In this document: positions 8,783-16,596 of the stretch, piece after piece
Layout: every line of letters begins with the position of its first letter
How positions within the stretch are numbered: the stretch's first letter is position 1
Assembly: GCA_964460755.1 (NCBI GenBank)
Contig: CAYWQL010000001.1
Span: 60,232 to 124,231, forward strand
Direction: 5' to 3'
Length of the DNA: 64,000 nucleotides
From: JAYFNU01 sp964460755
Lineage (GTDB): Bacteria > Bacillota > Clostridia > Oscillospirales > Ruminococcaceae
Position numbers and translations under genes: made by a program
Notes under the pieces: generated by a model
The model's database searches: none
Seen by the model: only the letters and a program-made list of their open reading frames with translations
Told to the model about the DNA's origin: nothing

Positions 8783-8911
8783 TTAAGTTCTTTTTCGCTT
8801 TTTAGGGCGGGGAAGCCGCTTCACGCCAAGGGCGGCAATCGTTCGGAAGAGCCGTATTCGAGCCTTCATTCTCTCGATAAGCATAGCGATATAAAAATAG
8901 GTCGCCATCAT
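8783..8911 (-). CDS. small basic protein coupled to the deacetylase gene (42 aa)
   Basis: A short reading frame whose ATG overlaps the stop codon of the upstream deacetylase (ATGA, 8908-8911) and whose TAA is 7 bases before the terminator. Two ATG codons stand in tandem. The product has a hydrophobic start (MATYFYIAMLI) and a strongly basic tail ending in RPKKRKRT. The exact fit between stop codon and terminator and the translational-coupling overlap argue that it is real. I do not recognise the family; it could also be a chance frame in a 3' untranslated region. Confidence 0.5.
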   Translation of the reverse strand: MMATYFYIAMLIERMKARIRLFRTIAALGVKRLPRPKKRKRT

Positions 8912-9807
8912 ATGATTGCTTCGTTGCTTTTCGGTTTTTCCACAAGCGAAAGCCGCTCGTCGATAAGCTCGAAGGAGTAACCGTTTTCCTTAGCTGTTTT
9001 TACGAATTCGTCCATTATTGCGGCGTTAGTGGACGAAACGGCGTGAAGAAGAAAAATTCCTCCCCCGTGAAGGCTGTCTGTAAGCTTTTTAAGCGCCGCC
9101 GACGGCTCGGGCTGCGAGTCTGTCAGCCAGTCGCGATAGGCAAAGCTCCAAAATATGCTCTTATAGCCCAGCTCGTTTACAATATTGAGCGAGTTTTCGG
9201 AAAATTCCCCCATCGGAAAGCGAAAGAGCTTCATTGTATAGCCGAAGTTTTCCTCGACGTAGTCGTGAAGAACTACAATCTCGTTCTTTGCCCTTTCGTC
9301 GTCGACTTTCGGCATAGACGGGTGGCGGTCGGTATGGTTGCCGACGGTATGCCCCTCGTCAATAATTCGCCGCACTATTTCGGGAGCTTCTTTGACGTAG
9401 TCCATCGTTACGAAAAAGGTCGCCTTGACGTTGTTCGCCTTTAGCGAGTCAAGTATTTTTTCCGTATATCCGTTCTCGTACCCAAGGTCAAAGGTAAGAT
9501 AGATTTTGCCGTCGTCGTCTGGAAAGATAAAGTATGCGCCGAGGTCTTCGTATTTTTCCTGCTCGGATATGCTCGCGACTGTCTGGTTCTTTTCGTTTCG
9601 CTCGTTGCCGGGACCCCAGCCGACTGGTTCGCGCGAAAAGGTCTCGACCGCCTTTTCGGGGGCGTCGTCGGGCGTGACGATTTTCTCCTGACTTGGCGCG
9701 GGCTCTGCGGTCTGCGCGGGGACGCGCTGGGTTGCGGCAAGGTCGACCGCCGCGACAACCAAAACGGCCGCGACGGCAAAAAGAATAACGATTTTAAATA
9801 TTTTCAC
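8908..9807 (-). CDS. PdaA-like polysaccharide deacetylase (muramic delta-lactam type)
   Basis: A 299-residue exported NodB-type deacetylase. The start is GTG at 9807, nine bases downstream of a perfect AAAGGAG; it gives a proper membrane anchor (KIFKIVILFAVAAVLVVAAV), whereas a longer frame to 9981 would add an unlikely basic extension. The domain has TFDLGYENGY (Asp107) and the metal-binding HTDRH (His158, His162). Together with GWGPG and the FxYENG pattern this matches PdaA, which removes the acetyl group from N-acetylmuramic acid on the way to muramic delta-lactam in spore cortex. A role in sporulation is inferred from the family. It follows a NusG-II gene and is coupled to a 42-codon frame. 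Confidence 0.82.
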   Translation of the reverse strand: MKIFKIVILFAVAAVLVVAAVDLAATQRVPAQTAEPAPSQEKIVTPDDAPEKAVETFSREPVGWGPGNERNEKNQTVASISEQEKYEDLGAYFIFPDDDGKIYLTFDLGYENGYTEKILDSLKANNVKATFFVTMDYVKEAPEIVRRIIDEGHTVGNHTDRHPSMPKVDDERAKNEIVVLHDYVEENFGYTMKLFRFPMGEFSENSLNIVNELGYKSIFWSFAYRDWLTDSQPEPSAALKKLTDSLHGGGIFLLHAVSSTNAAIMDEFVKTAKENGYSFELIDERLSLVEKPKSNEAII

Positions 9808-9824
9808 AATAAAAAACTCCTTTA

Positions 9825-9851
9825 GGAAAACCTTTATAAAGGTAGTTTTCC
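9825..9851 (-). promoter_or_regulatory. inverted repeat in the leader of the deacetylase gene
   Basis: GGAAAAC and GTTTTCC flank an inner self-complementary CCTTTATAAAGG. It sits between the NusG-II gene and the deacetylase ribosome binding site and has no T-tract, so it may be an RNA-processing or stability element rather than a terminator. Confidence 0.35.
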
Positions 9852-9878
9852 CAAAGAAGCATTCGTTTATGTTGGAAG

Positions 9879-10217
9879 TTATTGCTCTTCTATATAGACC
9901 GAAACCCGTGCGGGCACGCATATTGCGTACTCGTTTCCGTTTCCGATGAAGCCGAAGCCCTCGCAAATAAGGTCGGGGCACTGAGAATTTACGAAGCGGA
10001 TTTTTTCATTCTTAACCTCGAGCGTAACGGGAAGCCGCGCGTCGATATTATAGGTTTTATCGCGGCTCAAATCAATGCGCATTATAGTCTCGTCGCCGTA
10101 CATAACCACGGCGACGTTGCCCTTGTCCTTCGGAATAAAAACAAGCGCGAGCGTCGCGGCGACGAGCACGAGAGCGATTATAACAATATCACGTTTTTTA
10201 AAAAGCTTTTTTTTCAT
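9879..10217 (-). CDS. NusG domain II-containing protein
   Basis: A 112-residue protein with an N-terminal membrane anchor (about residues 10-28) and an extracytoplasmic NusG domain II-type fold (DUF1312). The family signature is visible in NSQCPDLICEGFGFIGNGNEYAICVPARV, with three cysteines. Such proteins are common in Firmicutes and often sit beside heptaprenyl diphosphate synthase or flavin-transfer genes, but their job is not settled. No clear ribosome binding site precedes the ATG, and a TACAAT-like -10 ends only about 10 bases before it, so it may be translated from a very short leader. Confidence 0.8.
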   Translation of the reverse strand: MKKKLFKKRDIVIIALVLVAATLALVFIPKDKGNVAVVMYGDETIMRIDLSRDKTYNIDARLPVTLEVKNEKIRFVNSQCPDLICEGFGFIGNGNEYAICVPARVSVYIEEQ

Positions 10218-10247
10218 AAAATTATTGTATCACAAAATATCATTATG

Positions 10248-10276
10248 TTGTATCAAAAAAACAAATATGATAGTAT
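10248..10276 (+). promoter_or_regulatory. promoter of the dipeptidase gene
   Basis: TTGTAT (10248-10253) and TAGTAT (10271-10276) with a 17-base spacer, about 31 bases before the ATG. Confidence 0.55.
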
Positions 10277-10307
10277 TTGCTTATATTAGAATAAGAGGTA
10301 ACAACAG

Positions 10308-11699
10308 ATGAAGGATATAAAAGAATTTATAAACGAAAACAAGGAAAACATATTGCGCGACATAAAGCGCCTTGTTGACCAAAAGAGCGTCGCGGGCACG
10401 CCCGTCAAGGGGGCGCCAAACGGCGAGGACGTAAAGAAAGCCGAGCTGATAGCGCTCGACATTTTAAAAAGCGTCGGTATGCAAACGACCGACCTCGACG
10501 GATATATCGGCTTCGGACATATTGGCGCGACCGACAGATTTCTTGCTATAATCGCCCACGTCGACGTTGTGCCGCAGGGCGGCGGCTGGGAAACCGACCC
10601 ATTTGACTGTGTTGAGCGGGACGGTTACCTCGTCGGTCGCGGAGTGGTCGACGATAAGGGGGCGATGATTATAAGCGCGTATGCGGTAAAGTATCTTATC
10701 GAAAACAATATTTCGCTCAATTACGGTTTGCGGGTCATAGTCGGCATAGACGAGGAAACGGGTATGAGCGACGTTGAATACTATAAAGCTCACGAAAAGA
10801 TGCCCGTTTTTACCTTTACGCCCGACGCGGGCTTCCCCGTCGGACACGGAGAAAAGGGCATATATTCCGCAGACCTTGTTTCCTCCGAAATAAAGAACGG
10901 AAATATCGTTGAGCTTCGCGGAGGGGTGGCGAGCAACGTCGTGGCGGATTATACCTATGCGACCCTTAAAAATGCCGATTACGACGAGTTGTTGAGCGTC
11001 GCCTCAAATCAGCCGTGGATAACCGTTTCGCGCGAGGGGGAAAAGGTTCGCGTCGAAGCGCGCGGCAAGGCGGGTCACGCCGGAGAGCCGCACGAGGCGG
11101 TCAATTCCAATCTTCTTATTATGCGCTTTTTGCTTGAAGCGAACGCCCTTTGCGACGACGAGCGGGCGGCGGCGGAGTTTGTCGTTGCCGCGACGGATAA
11201 CTATGACGGCGACGTCTTCGGTATCGCCTGCGCCGACGAAATTTTCTCGCCCCTTTCGATAATCGGCGGACTTCTTTCACTCGAAAGAGGAAGGCTGTGT
11301 CTTAACGTTAACTGCCGCTATCCAACCGCGATTTCGGCAGGAGAGCTTGAGCAAAAGATAAAAAGCGCGGCGGAGGGCTACGGCTTTGCGGTGAAAAATA
11401 TGACGAACAGCGAACCGTTTTATCTCGACCCGAAGGACAACGCCGCCGTCGGGCTTATGTGCGAAATATATAACGAGGTGACGAAAAGCGACGAAAAGCC
11501 GATAGTTATGTCTGGCGGAACCTATGCCCGACATATTGAAAACGCCGTTTCCTACGGAATAGAGTATCCCGACGCTGAGGACCCTGACTGGGTGGGCGGG
11601 TGTCATATGAAAAACGAGGGATTGAAAATAAGCCGCGCGCTGGAAAGCTGCGAGATATTTATCAACACCCTCATTAAATTGCAGGACGTAAAGTTTTAG
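10308..11699 (+). CDS. pepV: PepV-type M20 dipeptidase
   Basis: A 463-residue cytoplasmic zinc peptidase of the M20 family that cleaves dipeptides with an unblocked N-terminus. Motifs in order: IAHVDVVPQG (first metal ligand His and the catalytic Asp), GRGVVDDKGA (bridging Asp), GIDEETGMSD (catalytic Glu plus metal-ligand Glu), TPDAGFPV, and near the C-terminus GGTYARH. Length and motif spacing match PepV/Sapep rather than DapE. It starts with ATG after AAGAGG and ends at a terminator, so it is monocistronic. Confidence 0.93.
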   Translation: MKDIKEFINENKENILRDIKRLVDQKSVAGTPVKGAPNGEDVKKAELIALDILKSVGMQTTDLDGYIGFGHIGATDRFLAIIAHVDVVPQGGGWETDPFDCVERDGYLVGRGVVDDKGAMIISAYAVKYLIENNISLNYGLRVIVGIDEETGMSDVEYYKAHEKMPVFTFTPDAGFPVGHGEKGIYSADLVSSEIKNGNIVELRGGVASNVVADYTYATLKNADYDELLSVASNQPWITVSREGEKVRVEARGKAGHAGEPHEAVNSNLLIMRFLLEANALCDDERAAAEFVVAATDNYDGDVFGIACADEIFSPLSIIGGLLSLERGRLCLNVNCRYPTAISAGELEQKIKSAAEGYGFAVKNMTNSEPFYLDPKDNAAVGLMCEIYNEVTKSDEKPIVMSGGTYARHIENAVSYGIEYPDAEDPDWVGGCHMKNEGLKISRALESCEIFINTLIKLQDVKF

Positions 11700-11710
11700 C
11701 TTGCGTAGTT

Positions 11711-11737
11711 AAAGCCCCGACATTTTGTGGGGGCTTT
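11711..11737. terminator. bidirectional intrinsic terminator
   Basis: AAAGCCCC, a 10-base loop and GGGGGCTTT followed by a T-rich stretch; it separates pepV from the convergent DUF6440 gene. Confidence 0.8.
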
Positions 11738-11746
11738 GTTGTTCTT

Positions 11747-11935
11747 TTATTTGTCGTAATTGACGGGCGACACGACGGGCTTTCCGTTGGCGTCGAGAAG
11801 GACGCTCATACCGCCCGCATACCCTGAGCCGTGGAAGAGGTAGTTAACCCCCGTGTCCCTGTCAACGAGAATTTCTGTATAGCCCGAAAAGGCGTTGCCC
11901 TCGGAATAGATTTTTTGAAAACGTTTATCAAACAT
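11747..11935 (-). CDS. DUF6440 family small protein
   Basis: A 62-residue protein with the family features RDTGVNYLFHGSGYAGGMSVLLDANGKPVV. It has no signal peptide or membrane helix. The ATG follows a perfect AAAGGAG and lies 12 bases after glpK, so the two are co-transcribed. DUF6440 proteins are widespread in Firmicutes with no known function; the link to glpK is positional only. Confidence 0.8.
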   Translation of the reverse strand: MFDKRFQKIYSEGNAFSGYTEILVDRDTGVNYLFHGSGYAGGMSVLLDANGKPVVSPVNYDK

Positions 11936-11947
11936 AAGCCTTCTCCT

Positions 11948-13435
11948 TTATTCAATCCAAGCTTTCGCTCGTTCGACCGCACGCTCGAAGTTCGCGCAAA
12001 GCGTACGACGTTCCTCGAGCGATATTGTCGGAACGAATCGCATATCGAGCGACCATTTGTTTTTGACCTCGTCGATGTCCTTCCACACTCCGACGGCAAG
12101 CCCCGCAAGGAGCGCCGCGCCGAGAGCTGTCGTTTCGGTTATCTTGGGGCGAACGATATCCGCGCCCGTGACATTAGATTGAAACTGCATAAGGAAGTTG
12201 TTCAACGCCGCGCCACCGTCAACCTTGAGGTCTTTAAGCTTTTCGCCCGTATCGTTTTCCATAGCCTTAATTACTGCGTTTGACTGGAAGGCGATTGATT
12301 CGAGCGCGGCGCGTATTATGTGATTTCGGTTGGCGCCCCGTGTAAGCCCGACGATAGTTCCCCGAGCATACATATCCCAATAGGGCGCACCGAGCCCGGT
12401 GAATGCGGGCACAAGATAAACCCCCGCAGTGTCCTTGACCTTTTTGGCGAAATATTCGGTGTCCGACGCCTCGCGAATAAGCCCGAGCTCGTCGCGAAGC
12501 CACTGGATAACCGCTCCGCCGACGAAAACGCTTCCCTCAAGGGCGTATTTGACCTTTTCTCCCTTTCGTGAGGCGGCTATCGTGGTAAGAAGTCCGCTCT
12601 TGCTGTAACAAAGCTCCTCGCCCGTGTTCATAAGCAGGAAACAGCCCGTACCGTAGGTATTCTTCGCCTCTCCTCGCGAGAAGCAGGTTTGCCCGAAGAG
12701 CGCCGCCTGCTGGTCGCCGGCTATTCCCGCTATGGGGATTTCGGTTCCAGCATAATTGAGATATCCGTAAATCTCGCTGCTTGAACGTACCTCAGGGAGC
12801 ATATTCATCGGAATATTAAGCTCCTTGCAAAGCCGCTCGTCCCAACAGAGCTTTTTTATGTTGTATAGCATTGTGCGCGACGCGTTGGTGTAGTCGGTGA
12901 CGTGGGTCGTGCCGTTGGTGAGCTTATAAACGAGCCAGCTGTCCACCGTGCCGCACATAAGCTCGCCTTTTTCTGCTTTTTCTCTTGCCCCTTCGACGTT
13001 GTCGAGTATCCATTTGATTTTTGTGCCGGAAAAATATGCGTCGATAACGAGTCCGGTTGTTTCTTTTATGTAGTCGGCGAGCCCGTCGGCTTTGAGCTTC
13101 TCGCAGGTTTCCGCTGTGCGCCGACATTGCCACACGATAGCGTTGTAAATGGGCCGCCCTGTCTTTCTGTCCCATACTACGACCGTTTCGCGCTGGTTGG
13201 TTATGCCCAGCGCCGCAATATCCTTGACGTTGACGCCGCTTCTGGCGATAACCTCGTTTATTACGCCGAACTGCGACGAATAGATTTCCATGGCGTCGTG
13301 TTCGACCCAGCCCTCCTTAGGAAAATATTGCGTAAATTCGCGCTGCGCGGACCCGACGACAGTTTGATTTTCGTCGAAGATTATCGCGCGCGAGCTTGTT
13401 GTGCCTTCGTCGGCGGCGATTATATATTTATGCAT
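11948..13435 (-). CDS. glpK: glycerol kinase
   Basis: A 495-residue FGGY-family kinase that makes sn-glycerol 3-phosphate from glycerol and ATP in the cytoplasm. The N-terminal phosphate loop ([12 protein letters not shown]), [11 protein letters not shown], the substrate motif [12 protein letters not shown] and the C-terminal [14 protein letters not shown] are all in place and the length is normal. The product would feed the GlpA/GlpB-like oxidoreductase operon at 16597-19623. No glycerol facilitator gene is nearby. The promoter region holds a palindrome over the likely -10 box. Confidence 0.97.
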   Translation of the reverse strand: MHKYIIAADEGTTSSRAIIFDENQTVVGSAQREFTQYFPKEGWVEHDAMEIYSSQFGVINEVIARSGVNVKDIAALGITNQRETVVVWDRKTGRPIYNAIVWQCRRTAETCEKLKADGLADYIKETTGLVIDAYFSGTKIKWILDNVEGAREKAEKGELMCGTVDSWLVYKLTNGTTHVTDYTNASRTMLYNIKKLCWDERLCKELNIPMNMLPEVRSSSEIYGYLNYAGTEIPIAGIAGDQQAALFGQTCFSRGEAKNTYGTGCFLLMNTGEELCYSKSGLLTTIAASRKGEKVKYALEGSVFVGGAVIQWLRDELGLIREASDTEYFAKKVKDTAGVYLVPAFTGLGAPYWDMYARGTIVGLTRGANRNHIIRAALESIAFQSNAVIKAMENDTGEKLKDLKVDGGAALNNFLMQFQSNVTGADIVRPKITETTALGAALLAGLAVGVWKDIDEVKNKWSLDMRFVPTISLEERRTLCANFERAVERAKAWIE

Positions 13436-13464
13436 TCTGAAAACACCTTTCCCTCTTTTTATTA

Positions 13465-13480
13465 TGTGTATTTTAACACA
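13465..13480 (-). promoter_or_regulatory. palindromic operator candidate over the glpK -10
   Basis: On the minus strand TGTGT-TAAAAT-ACACA is a perfect 5-bp-arm palindrome whose centre is a TAAAAT -10-like hexamer, about 30 bases before the glpK start. A repressor bound here would block the promoter. The -35 is not clear. Confidence 0.4.
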
Positions 13481-13538
13481 TTTAAGAGTTGTTTTGTATT
13501 GACATACTGTGTAAAATTAAACAAAAATTCTAATTAAG

Positions 13539-13567
13539 TTGACAAAACAAGACAGGGGGAATATAAT
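13539..13567 (+). promoter_or_regulatory. promoter of the metNIQ T-box transcript
   Basis: Perfect TTGACA (13539-13544) and TATAAT (13562-13567) with a 17-base spacer. Confidence 0.88.
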
Positions 13568-13573
13568 CAACCC

Positions 13574-13858
13574 AACATTTGAAAAATGGCTGTGAAAAGA
13601 AGAGTAGCGCGAGTTTGAGTTTTTAAGAGAGCCCTTGTAAGCTGAAAGAGGGTAAACGAGGAGCGTGTGAAAATGGTCTTGGAGCCGCATACCGAAAACG
13701 GGCGACCGTTTAGGCTATGACGGGATTCGCCCGTTAAAGCGACAGGGTATTTGGCGTTTTTGCCCGTACCTAATAAGGCGTATTTCGCGAGAAATATGCG
13801 AACTAAGGTGGTAACACGGCTTTTTGGTCCGTCCTTTATTTTAGGACGGGCTTTATTT
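13574..13858 (+). promoter_or_regulatory. T-box leader, methionine specifier
   Basis: The transcript from the upstream promoter contains AGAGTAG and AGAGAGC stem I elements, a likely specifier ATG at 13673-13675, and the T-box sequence AAGGTGGTAACACGG (13805-13819). This is followed by a terminator hairpin CCGTCCT (13829-13835) / AGGACGGG (13843-13850) and a T-rich tract. Uncharged tRNA-Met would pair with the specifier and T-box and prevent termination, turning on metNIQ when methionine is scarce. It explains the whole 441-base space between glpK and metN. The specifier was assigned with the help of the downstream genes. Confidence 0.88.
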
Positions 13859-13876
13859 GTTTTTGGAGGCGTTTTG

Positions 13877-14959
13877 ATGATTGAGTTAAAGAACATAAGC
13901 AAGGTTTTTCACACCGCTGACGGCGACGTCGATGCGTGCAGCAACGTTGACATTAAGGTTGAAAGCGGCGAGATTTTTGGAATAATCGGGTTTTCCGGCG
14001 CCGGTAAATCTACCCTTATTCGCTGCATTAACCTTCTTGAAAAGCCGACCGAGGGAACGGTTACGGTTGACGGAAGGGAGCTGACCGCATTCTTACCCGA
14101 AAGAATAAAAACAAGCGCCGCAATACAGGGCAAGGGGCTGGCGCGCAAAATTAACGTTTTTAAGGAAAAAAAGCGGGCGAAAAAGGAGCTCCTTTTGGCG
14201 CGTCAGAATATCGGAATGATTTTTCAGCAGTTCAATTTGCTTATGCAAAGAACGGCGCTCGGAAATATTCTGTTTCCGCTGGAAATCGCGAAGGTTCCAA
14301 GAAAAGAGGCGATTGAGCGTGCGCGCGAGCTTCTTGAAATCGTTGGTATTCCCGACAAGGAGAACGCTTATCCCTCACAGCTTTCGGGGGGACAAAAGCA
14401 AAGGGTGGCTATCGCACGTGCACTTGCGACACGTCCGAAGGTGCTGTTGTGCGATGAGGCGACGAGTGCGCTCGACCCCACGACAACTCGTTCAATTCTT
14501 TCGCTTTTAAAGCAAATCAACAAAAAGCTTGGCATAACGATTGTTATCATCACCCACGAAATGAGCGTCGTCGAGGAGATATGCTCCCGCGTTGCCATTA
14601 TGGAGGAAAGCCGTGTCGTCGAGCAGGGCAGGGTGGAGGATATCTTTCAAAGCCCCGCCTCGTCTATGGCGAGGAAGCTTATTTTCCCCGAGGGCAAGAG
14701 GGTCAACGAGTTTCATGGAGGCAACGCGCTTAGAATTATTTACGACGGCGAAAGCTCGTATGAACCGATTATCGGAAGTATGATTTTAGCCTGCAAGTCG
14801 CCGGTCACCATTCTTTACGCCGACATAAAGCAGATTGACGGAAAGGATTACGGGCAGACCGTTATTCGCCTTCCCGAAAACGAAACAATCGGACGGAAAA
14901 TGCGCTCGTATTTAAATATGCATAACGTCAAATTTGAGGAGGAGTTTATAGATGCTTAA
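13877..14959 (+). CDS. metN: methionine ABC transporter, ATP-binding protein
   Basis: A 360-residue ATPase of the MetNIQ D/L-methionine importer. The start is ATG at 13877, directly behind GGAGG (13865-13869) and after the T-box terminator; upstream in-frame codons belong to the leader. Walker A is GFSGAGKST, the signature LSGGQKQRVAIARAL, Walker B VLLCDEATSALD, and the C-terminal NIL domain senses intracellular methionine in known MetN. Compared with E. coli MetN there are roughly 28 extra, very basic residues (about 73-100, FLPERIKTSAAI to EKKRAKKE) between the second beta strand region and the Q-loop (IGMIFQQFN). The gene overlaps metI by 8 bases. Confidence 0.95.
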   Translation: MIELKNISKVFHTADGDVDACSNVDIKVESGEIFGIIGFSGAGKSTLIRCINLLEKPTEGTVTVDGRELTAFLPERIKTSAAIQGKGLARKINVFKEKKRAKKELLLARQNIGMIFQQFNLLMQRTALGNILFPLEIAKVPRKEAIERARELLEIVGIPDKENAYPSQLSGGQKQRVAIARALATRPKVLLCDEATSALDPTTTRSILSLLKQINKKLGITIVIITHEMSVVEEICSRVAIMEESRVVEQGRVEDIFQSPASSMARKLIFPEGKRVNEFHGGNALRIIYDGESSYEPIIGSMILACKSPVTILYADIKQIDGKDYGQTVIRLPENETIGRKMRSYLNMHNVKFEEEFIDA

Positions 14960-15614
14960 TATAAAAATAGTCGAGCTCCTTGGAAACGGAGTATTGGAAA
15001 GCCTTTATATGACGGTCGTTTCCACCTTTTTTGCGTATGTTATCGGGCTTCCTCTTGGAATAGTTCTTGTTATGACCGACAAGAACGGTATAACACCTAA
15101 GCCGCTGCTTAACGGTATTCTGGGGGTGATTGTGAACCTTCTTCGCTCAGTGCCGTTCATTATCCTGCTTGTTGCGATTATGCCCTTTACGCGGGCGGTC
15201 GTCGGAACGACGCTCGGTTCGACGGCGACGATTGTTCCCCTTGTTGTCGCGGCGGCGCCCTTCGTTGCGCGAATGGTTGAATCGTCCTTAAAGGAGGTTG
15301 ACGCAGGCGTAGTCGAGGCGGCGCTCGCTATGGGCGCGTCGCCGTATCGCATAGTTTCGCGGGTTATGCTGCCCGAGGCAAAGCCCTCGCTTATTATCGG
15401 CAGCGCCATAGCGATAACGACGATACTGAGCTATTCCGCGATGGCGGGCTTTGTCGGCGGCGGTGGGCTCGGCTCGATTGCCATTAACTATGGCTACTAC
15501 CGATATCAGACGGATATAATGCTTATTACGGTTTTGTTTCTTGTTATTATCGTCCAGGTTTTTCAGGAACTTGGACTGAGAATAAATAAAAAATCAGACA
15601 AAAGAATCAGATAA
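14952..15614 (+). CDS. metI: methionine ABC transporter, permease
   Basis: A 220-residue inner-membrane permease with about five helices. It carries the EAA-type coupling loop (EAALAMGASPYRIVSRVMLPEA) that contacts MetN. The ATG at 14952 overlaps the end of metN, so translation is probably coupled. Length is normal for MetI. Confidence 0.95.
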   Translation: MLNIKIVELLGNGVLESLYMTVVSTFFAYVIGLPLGIVLVMTDKNGITPKPLLNGILGVIVNLLRSVPFIILLVAIMPFTRAVVGTTLGSTATIVPLVVAAAPFVARMVESSLKEVDAGVVEAALAMGASPYRIVSRVMLPEAKPSLIIGSAIAITTILSYSAMAGFVGGGGLGSIAINYGYYRYQTDIMLITVLFLVIIVQVFQELGLRINKKSDKRIR

Positions 15615-15629
15615 ACGGAGGAAAGAAAA

Positions 15630-16430
15630 ATGAAAAAAATTATTGCATTAGCGCTATCCCTTATCCTTGCGCTTGCGGTTTTCGCAGGCTGCGCAAAAAA
15701 GAACACCTTTAAGGTCGGCGCGTCGGTTACCCCGCACGCGGAAATCCTCAATTTTGTTAAGGACGACCTTGCCGCCGAGGGCATTGACCTCGAGGTCGTC
15801 GAGTATACCGACTATGTTATCCCTAACACGGCGGTCGAGAGCGGTGAGCTTGACGCAAACTTCTTTCAGCATCAGCCATATCTGACCGATTTTAACGCCG
15901 AGAACGGTACTCATATCGTTTCGGTTGCGGCAATTCATTACGAGCCGTTCGGTATTTTTCCCGGACAGTCCACGACGCTTGACGACATCAAGGACGGTGC
16001 AAAGATAGCGGTTCCGAACGATTCTTCGAACGAAGCGCGTGCCCTTCTTCTTCTTGAGGCGGCGGGAATAATTAAGCTTGATTCGAACGCTGGCATTTCC
16101 GCGACGGTGCTCGACATTACCGAAAACCCACACAACGTCGAAATCATCGAAATCGACGCGGCTCAGCTCGCACGCTCGCTTCCCGACGTCGATTTTGCGG
16201 CGGTCAACGGAAATTATGCTATTCAGGCGGGACTCAACGCCGCAACCGACGCCCTGTTCGTCGAGGACAAGGATTCAATCGCCGCCGAAACCTACGCGAA
16301 TATTCTTTGTGTAAAGGAAGGCAACGAGAACACAGCCGAGATAAAGGCGCTCATTAAAGCCCTTCAAAGCGATAAGGTAAAGCAGTTTATCAGCGAAAAA
16401 TATAACGGCGGAGCCGTCGCGGTATTTTAA
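15630..16430 (+). CDS. metQ: methionine-binding lipoprotein
   Basis: A 266-residue NlpA/MetQ-family substrate-binding lipoprotein. The signal peptide ends at Cys21 in the lipobox VFAGC. The mature part has the family's KVGASVTPHAEIL start, the VESGELDANFFQH segment and GAKIAVPNDSSNEARALLLLEAAG. It would deliver methionine to MetNI at the outer face of the membrane. The ribosome binding site is GGAGG, and the gene ends at a terminator that closes the operon. Confidence 0.95.
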   Translation: MKKIIALALSLILALAVFAGCAKKNTFKVGASVTPHAEILNFVKDDLAAEGIDLEVVEYTDYVIPNTAVESGELDANFFQHQPYLTDFNAENGTHIVSVAAIHYEPFGIFPGQSTTLDDIKDGAKIAVPNDSSNEARALLLLEAAGIIKLDSNAGISATVLDITENPHNVEIIEIDAAQLARSLPDVDFAAVNGNYAIQAGLNAATDALFVEDKDSIAAETYANILCVKEGNENTAEIKALIKALQSDKVKQFISEKYNGGAVAVF

Positions 16431-16472
16431 TCGATAAAGCAAATTGACCAAAAACGACAACTTATTTTTTCC

Positions 16473-16508
16473 AAGCGGACTGTTTTCTGACAGGCCGCTT
16501 TTTCTTTT
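16473..16508 (+). terminator. terminator of metNIQ
   Basis: AAGCGG.CTGT pairs with ACAG.CCGCTT with one mismatch, followed by a T-rich tail (TTTCTTTT). Confidence 0.78.
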
Positions 16509-16596
16509 ATTATTTCGCCAAATGATGTATAATTGTTATCAAGAAACGGCGTGACCCTTTGGAAACGCTTCAAAATGAAAAAAGGAAAATATTAAA

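Noticed and set aside
8908..9981. Longer reading frame for the deacetylase beginning at 9981
   Set aside because: The extra 58 residues are basic and would precede the signal anchor; GTG at 9807 has a perfect AAAGGAG at the right distance.
13499..13527. TTGACA on the plus strand upstream of the T-box promoter
   Set aside because: No acceptable -10 at proper spacing; the perfect promoter at 13539-13567 explains the transcript.
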